Positions 25,976-34,652 of a stretch of DNA of 64,000 nt are shown here, piece by piece (within the stretch, counting starts at the first letter, position 1; each line of letters begins with the position of its first letter). Origin of the DNA: CAINVV01 sp963663675 (GTDB taxonomy: Bacteria; Bacteroidota; Bacteroidia; Bacteroidales; Prolixibacteraceae). The position numbers were made by a program, and so were the translations under genes. The notes under the pieces were generated by a model. It was not told the origin of the DNA and did no database searches. It saw only the letters and a program-made list of their open reading frames with translations. Where the stretch lies: assembly GCA_963663675.1 (NCBI GenBank), contig OY760498.1, positions 496,001-560,000 of the forward strand, in the 5' to 3' direction.

Positions 25976-28854
25976 TAATGAATAAGATAAATATATTCGG
26001 AATCCTTTTTTTGCTATTTGCAGGTTCCTGTATAAATAGTCAACATCCGGTTGATCTGACCGGATTTGTCAACCCATTTGTTGGAACCATTGGGACTGGC
26101 AAAACTTTTTTAGGACCTGTTCTTCCGTACGGGATGATACAACCCGGGCCTTATATGCGGTATGCCAAAGATCAGCAATCGGGGACTATCTTCGGCTTTA
26201 GCCAGACCCATCTGAGCGGAATGGCAGGTGGCGGTATTGAAACTCCGGGAGATATCCTTTTCATGCCGGCCATTGAGAAAAGCCCGTTTGTAAACGGCTT
26301 CCCAGGAACTTTTCAGCACAGCAGCGAAAAAGCTTCACCGGGTTATTACTCTGTGAAACTTGATAGTTCGAATATTATTGCGGAAGTTACAGCCACTACC
26401 CGTACAGGGTTGTACAAATTTACGTTCCCGGAATCGAAGGCATCCGGTCTGTACCTGAAACTTGAAAAAGGTCTTTTAAAAGTGAATGGTGAGGAAATTT
26501 CCGGGTGCAACAACAACCGGGTCTATTTTGTTGCCCGTTTTTCAAAACCTTTTCAAAATTTTGAAACCGCAAAGGATGATCAGATTGTAATTCAGCAAGA
26601 TACTATTAAGGGCGATAACATCAAGGCTTTTTTTCGTTTCGATACAAAATCAAATGAAGTTCTGATGCTTAAAATCGGAATTTCAATGGTGAGCATAGAT
26701 GGGGCCAGGAAAAACCTCGAATCTGAGTTAAAAGACTGGAATTTTGATCAGGTCAGCAAATTCGCGAAAGAAGCATGGAACAGGGAACTTGGTAAAATAG
26801 AGGTTGAGGGGGGTACCAAAACAGAGCAAACGCTCTTTTATACAGCTCTTTATCACTCAATGATCCACCCTAACATCTTCATGGATGCAGACCGGAAATT
26901 CCGTAGTACCAACGGCAAAGTCTATACGGCAACCGATTTCGACAATTATACCAACTTCTCGCTGTGGGATACCTTCAGGGCCCTTCATCCACTCTATACT
27001 ATTATCAACCAGGAGAAAACCAACCAGTTTATCCGTTCATTCCTCGAACGTTATGACCACAACGGAAGGTTGCTCATCATGGAATTCGATGGAGTGGAGG
27101 GTGAAACGCCTCCCATGATTGGTACCCATTCATTATCAGTCATTGCGGATGCATATGCAAAGGGAATCCGGAATTATGATGTTCCCAAAGCCTATGAGGC
27201 CATGAAAAAGGTGGCAGATGATCTTATTCGTCCGGAAAAGGATCTCTATCTTAAATATGGATTCATTCCTTCCGACCTGAAAGGCCAGTCAGTCTCCATG
27301 ACCCTTGAATTCAGTTATGACGACTGGTGCATCACTCGCCTGGCCAGGGATTTCAACGAAAAAGAGTTCCAGTATTACACTCAGCGTGGTGATTTTTACC
27401 AAAATGTCTTCTCCCGGGAAGTCAATTTTATGCGGGGGCGCAAAAGCAATTTCCGGTTTGTCGACAATTTCGATCCGATGGAGACCATCAACCATTATAC
27501 CGAAGCCAACGCCTGGCAGTATTCCACTTTTGTTCCCCAGGACATTGACGGTCTGATCCGCCAGATGGGAGGGGAGAAGGTTTTTGAAAACTGGCTGGAC
27601 TCCTGCTTCACTGTAAAGACCGATTACTCGAAAATTAACCTGGCTGACGTAACAGGATTGATTGGCCAATATGCTCATGGCAACGAGCCGAGTCATCACA
27701 TTTCCTACCTCTACAATTACGTCGGAGCGCCATGGAAAACCCAGAAAATGGTCAGGCAGATACTTTCCACCCTTTATATGAACAAACCCGACGGAATTGA
27801 CGGAAATGAAGATTGCGGACAAATGTCGGCCTGGTATGTGATGAGTGCCATGGGAATATATGCTGTAACTCCCGGATTGGATTATTATGTCCTGGGAAGT
27901 CCGGTTTTTGATAAAGTGACCATCAACCTTGAAAACGGGAAAAAGTTTGAAATAATTGCCAAAAATAACAGTGATACAAATATTTATGTCCAGTCAGCCG
28001 GACTTAATGGTCAGAAATGGTCAAAGTCATACATCAGGCATGCCGACATTGTAAACGGCGGACAACTTGTTATGCAAATGGGTAGCGAACCGAACAAGGA
28101 ATGGGGAGCAAAGAAGGAAGACCGCCCCTCTACTCCTGAAAAAGTTTACAGGTATGCAAAAACCCCGGGTATTGATTTCACGGACATCCTGTTTCTAGAC
28201 AACAGGATCGTTACCTTGTCGGCACCAGAGCCGGGCGCTAAAATCTATTACACTCTGGATGGATCTGAACCATGTGAGAAATCGCCCCGTTATTTAGAAC
28301 CATTGAAAATTGAGAAGCCTGCTGTTTTGAAAGTGCGAAGCTATGTCGACGGGTTACTGCCTTGTTATCCTGTCAGCATTCAGTTCAGGAAGATTGACAT
28401 GCTGGAAGCTGTTGATGCCTCCGGACTGAAACCGGGAGTCAGGTACATCTACCGGGAAGGTCCGGGAGTACAAAGTGCCCGGAATCAGGAAGGCCCTGTT
28501 CTGGAAACAGGAGTTCTTTCAACATTTAATGTAGATGCTGTCAAGGACCAAAGGTCGTTCGGTTACAATTTCGAGGGATATCTGAAAGTTCCTGAGACAG
28601 GTGTTTATACTTTCTCGCTTGAAGCCAATGACGGGGCCATTTTATACCTTAACGGCAAAATGATTATTGACAACGATGGCGGTCACAGGTCACAGGTGCT
28701 GGATTCGAAGATCGGACTTAAAAAGGGCTGGCACCCTGTTAATGTAGATTATTTCCAGCAGGGTCTGGCCAAGAGCCTGAAAGTCAAATGGGAAGGTCCC
28801 GGAGTTGAAAACAGGGAAATATCGGCCGGCGAATTATTTACTACTGAGAAATGA
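25972..28854 (+). CDS. GH92 alpha-mannosidase with Ig-like and PA14-type C-terminal domains
   Basis: 960 residues from ATG 25972; ATG 25978 is an equally good start. A signal or lipoprotein peptide ends near AGSC. The GH92 domain covers about residues 25-725: VNPFVGTIGTG at its start, GLIGQYAHGNEPSHH, and the motif GNEDCGQMSAWY, in which Glu613 occupies the general-acid position of the family. After it come a chitobiase-type Ig domain (IYYTLDGSEP, about 755-805) and a PA14-like domain (about 825-955). Family members are calcium-dependent inverting exo-mannosidases acting on N-glycan or mannan side chains. It is coupled to the sialidase-like gene upstream and is 40 bp before the PHP gene. Confidence 0.94.
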   Translation: MIMNKINIFGILFLLFAGSCINSQHPVDLTGFVNPFVGTIGTGKTFLGPVLPYGMIQPGPYMRYAKDQQSGTIFGFSQTHLSGMAGGGIETPGDILFMPAIEKSPFVNGFPGTFQHSSEKASPGYYSVKLDSSNIIAEVTATTRTGLYKFTFPESKASGLYLKLEKGLLKVNGEEISGCNNNRVYFVARFSKPFQNFETAKDDQIVIQQDTIKGDNIKAFFRFDTKSNEVLMLKIGISMVSIDGARKNLESELKDWNFDQVSKFAKEAWNRELGKIEVEGGTKTEQTLFYTALYHSMIHPNIFMDADRKFRSTNGKVYTATDFDNYTNFSLWDTFRALHPLYTIINQEKTNQFIRSFLERYDHNGRLLIMEFDGVEGETPPMIGTHSLSVIADAYAKGIRNYDVPKAYEAMKKVADDLIRPEKDLYLKYGFIPSDLKGQSVSMTLEFSYDDWCITRLARDFNEKEFQYYTQRGDFYQNVFSREVNFMRGRKSNFRFVDNFDPMETINHYTEANAWQYSTFVPQDIDGLIRQMGGEKVFENWLDSCFTVKTDYSKINLADVTGLIGQYAHGNEPSHHISYLYNYVGAPWKTQKMVRQILSTLYMNKPDGIDGNEDCGQMSAWYVMSAMGIYAVTPGLDYYVLGSPVFDKVTINLENGKKFEIIAKNNSDTNIYVQSAGLNGQKWSKSYIRHADIVNGGQLVMQMGSEPNKEWGAKKEDRPSTPEKVYRYAKTPGIDFTDILFLDNRIVTLSAPEPGAKIYYTLDGSEPCEKSPRYLEPLKIEKPAVLKVRSYVDGLLPCYPVSIQFRKIDMLEAVDASGLKPGVRYIYREGPGVQSARNQEGPVLETGVLSTFNVDAVKDQRSFGYNFEGYLKVPETGVYTFSLEANDGAILYLNGKMIIDNDGGHRSQVLDSKIGLKKGWHPVNVDYFQQGLAKSLKVKWEGPGVENREISAGELFTTEK

Positions 28855-28894
28855 CACTTTGATATTCTATTTATAACCATTCCAATTATTAAAC

Positions 28895-30349
28895 ATGATC
28901 AAAAAATCACGACTGATCGTCGCTGTTTTAATTGCAATAGCCATTGCCGGCGCAGCACTGCTATTCCATTATCCGGTTACTATTGTTAATGCACTGACAC
29001 TGGAATCTTTGCCGGACTATAGTATTCATATCTCTGTATGGAGGATATTGTTTGAACCGTTTCTCGGTATTTTGTTGTTTTTTAATCAGTCTTTCTATGC
29101 CATCCCGGAATTCCTGCTACTTGTCTTATGGATCTTTATTTTTTCCCTGGCTTACAGCATAACCAAAGCTATATTGCTTAAAGATAAGCAGGTAAGGATG
29201 CGGTTTGTTGTCATGCAACTTGTCAATATACCTGTTGTGTTAGGTTTATTATTCGCTGTTTTTGTTGTGATGATCTTCCTGCCTTTACCTAATAATACCA
29301 TTGTAAATAGTAATAAAAGTTCCGTTTTGGTAAATACACACTCCCATACCGATTACAGTCACGACGGTTTGATTTCACATGCAGAACTTTGGAAATGGCA
29401 CAAGCGAAATGGGTTCGATGCCTTTTTCATAACAGATCACAACAATCACAGCAAAACCCTTGAATTTGTCAAGGCTCAGCGGAACGGTCAATTTCCAGGA
29501 GAACCTCTTGCCATGGGGGGTGAAGAATTTTCAGGCACCAATCATTTGAGCTTGCTGGGACTTAAAAGGGAATTCAGGACCAAAGGATTTACAGATGCAC
29601 TTGCAGTAAAGTATACACGTGCTGACAGTGGTGCAGTCCTGGTCAATCATTGGTTTGACGGGGAGCACAAATCGCTGGAATATTACAGGAATCTTGGCGT
29701 TGATGGTTTTGAAATCGAAAATACGGCCACAGATAAGAGATATGACAGGAAAGTTTATCAAAAAATCAAGGATTTCTGTGTTGGTAATAACCTAATAATG
29801 AATGGAGGCCTTGATTTCCATGGGTATGGCAGCGCTTGTTCGATGTGGAATGCCCTTGAAATACCGGAGTGGAAAAATTTGGATCCACCTTCCAGGGAAG
29901 CTGCAATTTTGAATATCATCAGGAATCACGACCAAAGCAGGATGAAAGTACTTTTGTACAACGACAGGGCTTATTATTCCAAAAAGCAGCTGTTCTTCAG
30001 ACCTTTGTACACGATTGTCAATTATTTCAGGACACTGAATTTTCCGCAGGTTGTCTCCTGGATAGTATGGATTTTCATTTTCAGCCTGATAGGTGCGGGA
30101 TTATCTAAAAAAGAAAATTTGCCGGGTGCGGTTACTATTCAAAAGATCATACCCGTTGCAGGATTTATCTCTGCCCTGTTTATTACTGGTTTAGGTCTGG
30201 TTTATTTCAGCAGGATTTCAGCAGTGGAAGATTATACAAAAATGTACGTTGAATACAGCCGTCTCTTAATCTATTCAGGATCTGTTTTCTTAATTTACTC
30301 GGGGATTGTTGGCTGGATAAGAATTTTCAGGCGCCGGGAAATAAGCTAA
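28895..30349 (+). CDS. Membrane protein with PHP phosphoesterase domain
   Basis: 484 residues. Four hydrophobic segments (about 5-25, 45-64, 68-90 and 101-127) precede a PHP domain (about 148-350) with metal-ligand motifs NTHSHTDYSHDG, FFITDHNNHS, MGGEEFSG and NGGLDFHGYG. Three further helices close the protein (about 385-404, 415-435 and 450-475). PHP domains hydrolyse phosphate esters with a trinuclear metal site. The placement between two GH92 genes suggests a role in processing phosphorylated glycans or lipid-linked products, but this is only inferred from position. Which side of the membrane the domain faces is not clear. Confidence 0.78.
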   Translation: MIKKSRLIVAVLIAIAIAGAALLFHYPVTIVNALTLESLPDYSIHISVWRILFEPFLGILLFFNQSFYAIPEFLLLVLWIFIFSLAYSITKAILLKDKQVRMRFVVMQLVNIPVVLGLLFAVFVVMIFLPLPNNTIVNSNKSSVLVNTHSHTDYSHDGLISHAELWKWHKRNGFDAFFITDHNNHSKTLEFVKAQRNGQFPGEPLAMGGEEFSGTNHLSLLGLKREFRTKGFTDALAVKYTRADSGAVLVNHWFDGEHKSLEYYRNLGVDGFEIENTATDKRYDRKVYQKIKDFCVGNNLIMNGGLDFHGYGSACSMWNALEIPEWKNLDPPSREAAILNIIRNHDQSRMKVLLYNDRAYYSKKQLFFRPLYTIVNYFRTLNFPQVVSWIVWIFIFSLIGAGLSKKENLPGAVTIQKIIPVAGFISALFITGLGLVYFSRISAVEDYTKMYVEYSRLLIYSGSVFLIYSGIVGWIRIFRRREIS

Positions 30350-30386
30350 ACTCTTGATTTATTTGTTAATGATTTGCTATCCAATA

Positions 30387-30423
30387 GCCAAATAGAATCG
30401 AAGATCAGCAAAGCTAACAGCCA
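30387..30423 (+). repeat. Dispersed intergenic repeat, copy 2
   Basis: This 37-bp stretch matches the copy at 56376-56412 in 34 of 37 positions, beginning GCCAAAT and ending AGCCA. It lies 38 bp after the PHP gene stop and 31 bp upstream of the promoter of the second GH92 gene. Confidence 0.75.
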
Positions 30424-30453
30424 CATAGTCTTTTTCTGTCAGCATTAATATTC

Positions 30454-30486
30454 CTTGTAGCTATTTCAGGTTTTTTTATAGTTTTG
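30454..30486 (+). promoter_or_regulatory. Bacteroidota-type promoter of second GH92 gene
   Basis: CTTG (30454-30457), a 21-bp spacer, and TAGTTTTG (30479-30486), a perfect match to the -7 element TAnnTTTG with a one-mismatch -33 element. Transcription would start near 30492, about 26 bases before the ATG at 30518. Confidence 0.5.
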
Positions 30487-30517
30487 GAGGAAAATTACCA
30501 ACTGTAAAACCGTAAAA

Positions 30518-32680
30518 ATGAACAAAATTAGCTTTTCAGCACTACTGATTGCCTTAATTGCTGTTTCATGTTCCACAGCCAGGCAGGTCCAGCCGGAAGA
30601 TTATACGCAATTTGTCAATCCATTTGTCGGGGCGGCAGAATTTGGCCATTGCTTCCCGGGAGCATGCGTCCCGTTTGGACTTATACAGGCAGGTCCGGAA
30701 ACAGGAAACTGTAGTTGGGCGTATTGTTCTGGTTATCAGTCTACTGATTCAACTATAAACGGTTTTTCACAGGACCGTCTCAATGGAACAGGATGCCCGG
30801 ATCTTGGTGATTTGCTGATGCTCCCGTTTTCGGGAAGCCCGGTTCGGGAGACTTACAACAGCAGGTTTGAGAAGGGGCAGGATCAGGCAAAACCCGGGTA
30901 TTATTCAGTTGTGCTGAAAGATTTCGATGTGAAGGCCGAAATGACAGCTGCTGAACATACTGCAATCCACCGTTATACTTTTCGGAAAAACGAACCAGCC
31001 CACTTGCTGATCGATTTTCAGAATGGGATGGTAAGCAACGAAAAGGATTTGTACAAGCATGTACTTGATTCACATGTCAATATTGAAAATGATCAAACAA
31101 TTTCCGGTTATTCGCAGACTTTGGTATGGCTTGACCGCACCTATTATTATGTGATTGAGTTCAGTAAACCGATGACCGGGAAAACGGAACTTCCTAAACG
31201 CAATGAACTTGAAAAGGCTCCACGTTATGTATTCGATTTTGATCTGAAGCCTGGTGAAGAGCTGTTGGTTAAAGTATCGCTCTCCTCCACAGGAGTCGAA
31301 AATGCCAGGAAAAACCTTCAGGCAGAGATCCCTCAATGGGATTTCAACAAAGTGCGCGAGGACGGCCGCACCAAATGGAACAAGTACCTTTCAAGGGTTC
31401 AGATCGACGGAACACGCGATCAGAAGGAGATATTCTATACCTCCATGTACCACCTGTTCATCCAGCCGAATAACATAGCTGATGTTGCTGAAAAACCTTT
31501 TTATTCAACTCTCTCATTGTGGGATACTTACAGGGCAGCTCATCCGCTCTATACTATTCTTAGCCCGGAGATGGTGGATGGATTTGTCAACTCTATGCTC
31601 CGGCAGAACGACCAGCAAGGCTTCCTGCCAATCTGGGCTCTTTGGGGCAAGGAGACCTATTGCATGATAGCCAATCATGCCGTACCTGTAATTGTTGATG
31701 CCTATCTGAAAGGCTTCAGGGGCTTTGATGCGGAGAAGGCCTACCAGGCTGTAAAAACATCTCTGACCAAGGATCACCGGAATTCATCCTGGGAAATCTA
31801 TGACAAATATGGTTATTATCCTTTTGACCTGGTTAAGGATGAATCGGTATCACGGACCCTGGAATCGGTCTATGATGACTATTGTGCCGCTCAATTTGCC
31901 AAAGCGCTTAACAAACAGGAAGATTATGAATTCTTTACCAAACGATCCGGATTCTATAAAAACTTGTTTGACAAGCAGACCCGGCTCATGCGAGGAAAAG
32001 ATTCAAAGGGTAACTGGAGAACTCCTTTTGATTCATTCTCGCTTTCCCAGGCAAGCGTATCGGGTGGTGATTATACGGAAGGCAATGCCTGGCAATATAC
32101 CTGGCACATTCAGCATGACGTACCCGGACTGGTTGAGTTGATGGGCGGACCGGACTATTTTACCAGTAAACTGGATTCTCTGTTCGAGATATCAGTCAGC
32201 AAGGAGGCCCATGGTTTTGTGGCCGATGTTACCGGGCTGATAGGACAGTATGCTCACGGAAACGAACCCAGCCACCACGTGGCTTATTTGTATGCACTTA
32301 CCGGAAAATCATGGAAAACGGAGAAACTGGTTCGCCAGATTACCCGGACACAGTATCAGAATAAAATCAATGGATTGTGTGGAAATGATGATTGTGGACA
32401 AATGTCGGCCTGGTTGATTTTCAGCAATCTTGGATTTTATCCTGTTAACCCGTGCGGGGGACAATATGTACTGGGAGCGCCGCAACTGAAGAAGGCAACG
32501 GTCTCTTTGCCAAATAGTAAAACGTTTACTGTTGAGGCGATTGATCTGTCGGATGCAAACATGTATGTGCAGTCCATCGAATTGAATGGCATCAAATACG
32601 ATCAGAAAACCATTTCGCACCAGGATATTATGAATGGTGGCAATCTCAAATTTTACATGGGGAGTCAACCAAAAAAATAA
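30518..32680 (+). CDS. GH92 alpha-mannosidase, single-domain, variant acid motif
   Basis: 720 residues. Signal peptide with a possible lipidation cysteine (AVSC, Cys18). The whole mature protein is the GH92 unit: YTQFVNPFVGAAEFGHCFPG at the start, ADVTGLIGQYAHGNEPSHH, and the active-site motif near the end. Here the motif reads GNDDCGQMSAW, with Asp624 where the neighbouring GH92 has Glu, so acid catalysis or specificity may differ. It lacks the Ig and PA14 domains of its neighbour. It has its own promoter and so can be expressed apart from the upstream genes. A mannose-releasing role is expected from the family. Confidence 0.92.
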   Translation: MNKISFSALLIALIAVSCSTARQVQPEDYTQFVNPFVGAAEFGHCFPGACVPFGLIQAGPETGNCSWAYCSGYQSTDSTINGFSQDRLNGTGCPDLGDLLMLPFSGSPVRETYNSRFEKGQDQAKPGYYSVVLKDFDVKAEMTAAEHTAIHRYTFRKNEPAHLLIDFQNGMVSNEKDLYKHVLDSHVNIENDQTISGYSQTLVWLDRTYYYVIEFSKPMTGKTELPKRNELEKAPRYVFDFDLKPGEELLVKVSLSSTGVENARKNLQAEIPQWDFNKVREDGRTKWNKYLSRVQIDGTRDQKEIFYTSMYHLFIQPNNIADVAEKPFYSTLSLWDTYRAAHPLYTILSPEMVDGFVNSMLRQNDQQGFLPIWALWGKETYCMIANHAVPVIVDAYLKGFRGFDAEKAYQAVKTSLTKDHRNSSWEIYDKYGYYPFDLVKDESVSRTLESVYDDYCAAQFAKALNKQEDYEFFTKRSGFYKNLFDKQTRLMRGKDSKGNWRTPFDSFSLSQASVSGGDYTEGNAWQYTWHIQHDVPGLVELMGGPDYFTSKLDSLFEISVSKEAHGFVADVTGLIGQYAHGNEPSHHVAYLYALTGKSWKTEKLVRQITRTQYQNKINGLCGNDDCGQMSAWLIFSNLGFYPVNPCGGQYVLGAPQLKKATVSLPNSKTFTVEAIDLSDANMYVQSIELNGIKYDQKTISHQDIMNGGNLKFYMGSQPKK

Positions 32681-32757
32681 TTTCCAAAGGATCCTGGCCG
32701 AAAAAAAGCTTGTAAAATTTCAACTGCCTCTGATACATCCACTCCAAACAAAAAATC

Positions 32758-33519
32758 ATGATACTAACAATCGATATCGGAAATACCAATATTGTTTTCG
32801 GTGTGGCAAATCAGAACAAATGGCTTAAAATCTGGAGAATACAGACGGATCTATTCAAAACCGCAGATGAATATGAGGTGATTTTCAGGGCACTGTTTAC
32901 CAGTTCTGGCGTCATCGAAGGTGAGATTACCCGAACAGTACTCAGCAGTGTGGTACCCAGCCTGATCCGGCCTTTCAAGGAGATGCTGGGCCATTTGCTT
33001 GATCATGTTCCTTTTTTGGTTGAGCCGTCTGTTTATAAAAAATTGCCGGTTGAAATATTAAGTGCCGATGAAATAGGCACCGATATCGTTGCGGATGCCA
33101 CTGCTGCCTTCATTCGCTATGGAGGGCCTTGCATGGTGATCGATTTCGGCACAGCCCTGACTTTTACCACCATCAGTGAAAGCGGAAAAATTTTGGGTGT
33201 AGCCATTGCCCCCGGGTTGATGACCGCCCTTAAATCATTGACCGGCAATACGGCTCAGTTGCGTGATGTACAGCTTGTTGCACCACCTTCTGTACTTGGA
33301 GATAATACGATTCATGCGATTCAGTCCGGAATTGTTCTCGGTTTTGCGGGGTTGGTTGACTCGATGGTTGCCAGGACTGAAAGTGAGCTTTCAGGTAAAT
33401 TAATAGTCATCGCAACAGGGGGGTTATCGTCCGTCTTAAACGATATTTCAACGAGAATTCAGATCGTCGATGAAAACCTTACCCTTGACGGGCTCAGATA
33501 CATGGCAGACATCTTCTGA
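32758..33519 (+). CDS. coaX: Type III pantothenate kinase
   Basis: 253 residues, typical for CoaX. The ATP-site motif DIGNTN is at residues 5-10, PSVYKKLPVEI leads to the pantothenate/active-site segment DEIGTDIVADATAAF, and the phosphate motif VIDFGTALTFT follows. It phosphorylates pantothenate in the first step of coenzyme A synthesis in the cytoplasm. It lies 77 bp after the GH92 gene on the same strand but has no functional tie to it. A short hairpin follows the stop. Confidence 0.95.
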   Translation: MILTIDIGNTNIVFGVANQNKWLKIWRIQTDLFKTADEYEVIFRALFTSSGVIEGEITRTVLSSVVPSLIRPFKEMLGHLLDHVPFLVEPSVYKKLPVEILSADEIGTDIVADATAAFIRYGGPCMVIDFGTALTFTTISESGKILGVAIAPGLMTALKSLTGNTAQLRDVQLVAPPSVLGDNTIHAIQSGIVLGFAGLVDSMVARTESELSGKLIVIATGGLSSVLNDISTRIQIVDENLTLDGLRYMADIF

Positions 33520-33553
33520 TACTGGAGGCGTCAATAATCGTCGTCGAACAGAT

Positions 33554-33571
33554 GGCCGGGAAAACCCGGCT
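33554..33571 (+). terminator. GC-rich hairpin after coaX
   Basis: GCCGGG (33555-33560) and CCCGGC (33565-33570) pair perfectly around an AAAA loop, extended by one G-T pair. It lies 35 bases after the coaX stop. No T run follows, so it may only protect the 3' end or pause transcription. Confidence 0.35.
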
Positions 33572-33642
33572 GTAACTTTGGATAACCTGAGTCTCAGTGC
33601 CGGTGAAATCTTAAGATAGAAATCGGGAAAATCTGTACCTCT

Positions 33643-33843
33643 TCAAGGCTCTTTTTCAAAGATAAACAGTTCTTCAATGGTTACTGAGAATACGGATGCC
33701 AGGTCATGCGCGAGTTTCAGGGACGGGTTGTATTTGTTCTTTTCCAGGAATACAATCGTTTCCCTGCGAACTTTCACTTTCTGGGCAAGTTCATCCTGTG
33801 TCATGTTAGTCTTCGCCCTGAACTCCTTAATTCTGTTATTCAT
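33643..33843 (-). CDS. Small XRE-family transcriptional regulator
   Basis: 66 residues, little more than a helix-turn-helix: MNNRIKEFRAKTNMTQDELAQ begins the domain, and RRETIVFLEKNKYNPSLKLAH is the recognition region. This short type commonly pairs with a DUF2178-like membrane protein, and here its start overlaps the stop of such a gene by 8 bp, so the two are translationally coupled. It probably represses its own operon, whose promoter lies in the 49-bp palindrome at 34333-34381. Confidence 0.88.
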   Translation of the reverse strand: MNNRIKEFRAKTNMTQDELAQKVKVRRETIVFLEKNKYNPSLKLAHDLASVFSVTIEELFIFEKEP

Positions 33844-34234
33844 TTGTTAATCCCCTCATCCTTAATACGATCCATGATAATAGATATATCAGTGCCATCC
33901 CGGCCATTCCAACCCCTATTAAGGTGTGATTTTCAAGGTTCAATCTGTCACAGAAAATCAGGATGAACAGCCAGAGATAAATTGATAGGTAATAGGAAAT
34001 TGAGGCGGTTTTAACCTGAATTTTCCTTGATAATTCGTCTTCGGCAGGTTCTCCCCTTTTTATAACCGATATGCGTCTTATTCCTATGAATACGGCGAGT
34101 CCTCCAACTAGAAAAAGGACAATCCGTGGGAAAAATTCAAGCAGGTTGAAGCTTGATGCATAGTAGGCAAACCAAATGGTAGTGGAAGCAATCAGGAATG
34201 CTGCCACAACGAAAATTAAAATTACTCTTTTCAT
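33836..34234 (-). CDS. DUF2178-like four-helix membrane protein
   Basis: 132 residues with four hydrophobic helices (about 4-24, 34-50, 78-96 and 103-124) and a charged cytoplasmic loop, RRISVIKRGEPAEDELSRKI, the recognisable element of DUF2178-type proteins that accompany short XRE regulators. Function unknown; a role in signalling to the partner regulator is plausible. It is the first gene of the operon, about 115 bases downstream of the predicted transcription start. In the leader, AACCCTCA and TGAGGGTT (34268-34275 and 34312-34319) can pair. Confidence 0.75.
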   Translation of the reverse strand: MKRVILIFVVAAFLIASTTIWFAYYASSFNLLEFFPRIVLFLVGGLAVFIGIRRISVIKRGEPAEDELSRKIQVKTASISYYLSIYLWLFILIFCDRLNLENHTLIGVGMAGMALIYLLSWIVLRMRGLTNE

Positions 34235-34332
34235 CAGTATTTACTTTGTTTTTTAATTGTCGTATGGAACCCTCAGTCCCATATACATCTCCTTTTGAGA
34301 GCTTTTGTCCGTGAGGGTTTCATGACAAATGG

Positions 34333-34388
34333 TTTAATGTTATTTATATCTAACACAAAGTTAGAAATAAATAACATTAAATTCCAAA
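34333..34388 (-). promoter_or_regulatory. Promoter centred in a 49-bp palindrome upstream of XRE operon
   Basis: The inverted repeat has two 22-bp arms (34333-34354 and 34360-34381) with one mismatch and a 5-bp centre. On the minus strand a perfect -7 element (TAACTTTG, plus positions 34356-34363) overlaps the centre, and a perfect -33 element (TTTG, 34385-34388) lies 21 bp before it. This is the best promoter in the window. A dimeric XRE protein bound to the arms would block RNA polymerase. Confidence 0.7.
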
Positions 34389-34589
34389 TTTTCTGAAAAT
34401 TATTTTTGAGATATTTTTCATCCTGGTAATTGGTTTTCCAATAGGCCCGTTTCATTCTAAACTTTTAGATGCATATGTTTTATTCATCCTTTGTTGTGGA
34501 CTTGAGTTCTTGAAGGTCTCATCTGAAAGAAACAAAATGTAAAAGACTCCGTAACATTGATTTGTACCATCTATACCATAATTTCTCCA

Positions 34590-34620
34590 TTTACCGGCCC
34601 TGGATAACATCCTACCTTTG
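34590..34620 (+). promoter_or_regulatory. Promoter of the pirin gene
   Basis: TTTA (34590-34593), a 19-bp spacer, and TACCTTTG (34613-34620), a perfect -7 match with a one-mismatch -33 element. The start of transcription would be near 34627, which argues against the GTG start at 34620 and favours ATG 34653 for pirin. Confidence 0.45.
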
Positions 34621-34652
34621 TGTCATCAATGAACAAGTCAAATTTCAGAACA

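Noticed and set aside
34273..34455. 60-codon minus-strand open frame
   Set aside because: It spans the palindromic promoter; lysine- and asparagine-rich sequence looks like translated AT-rich spacer.
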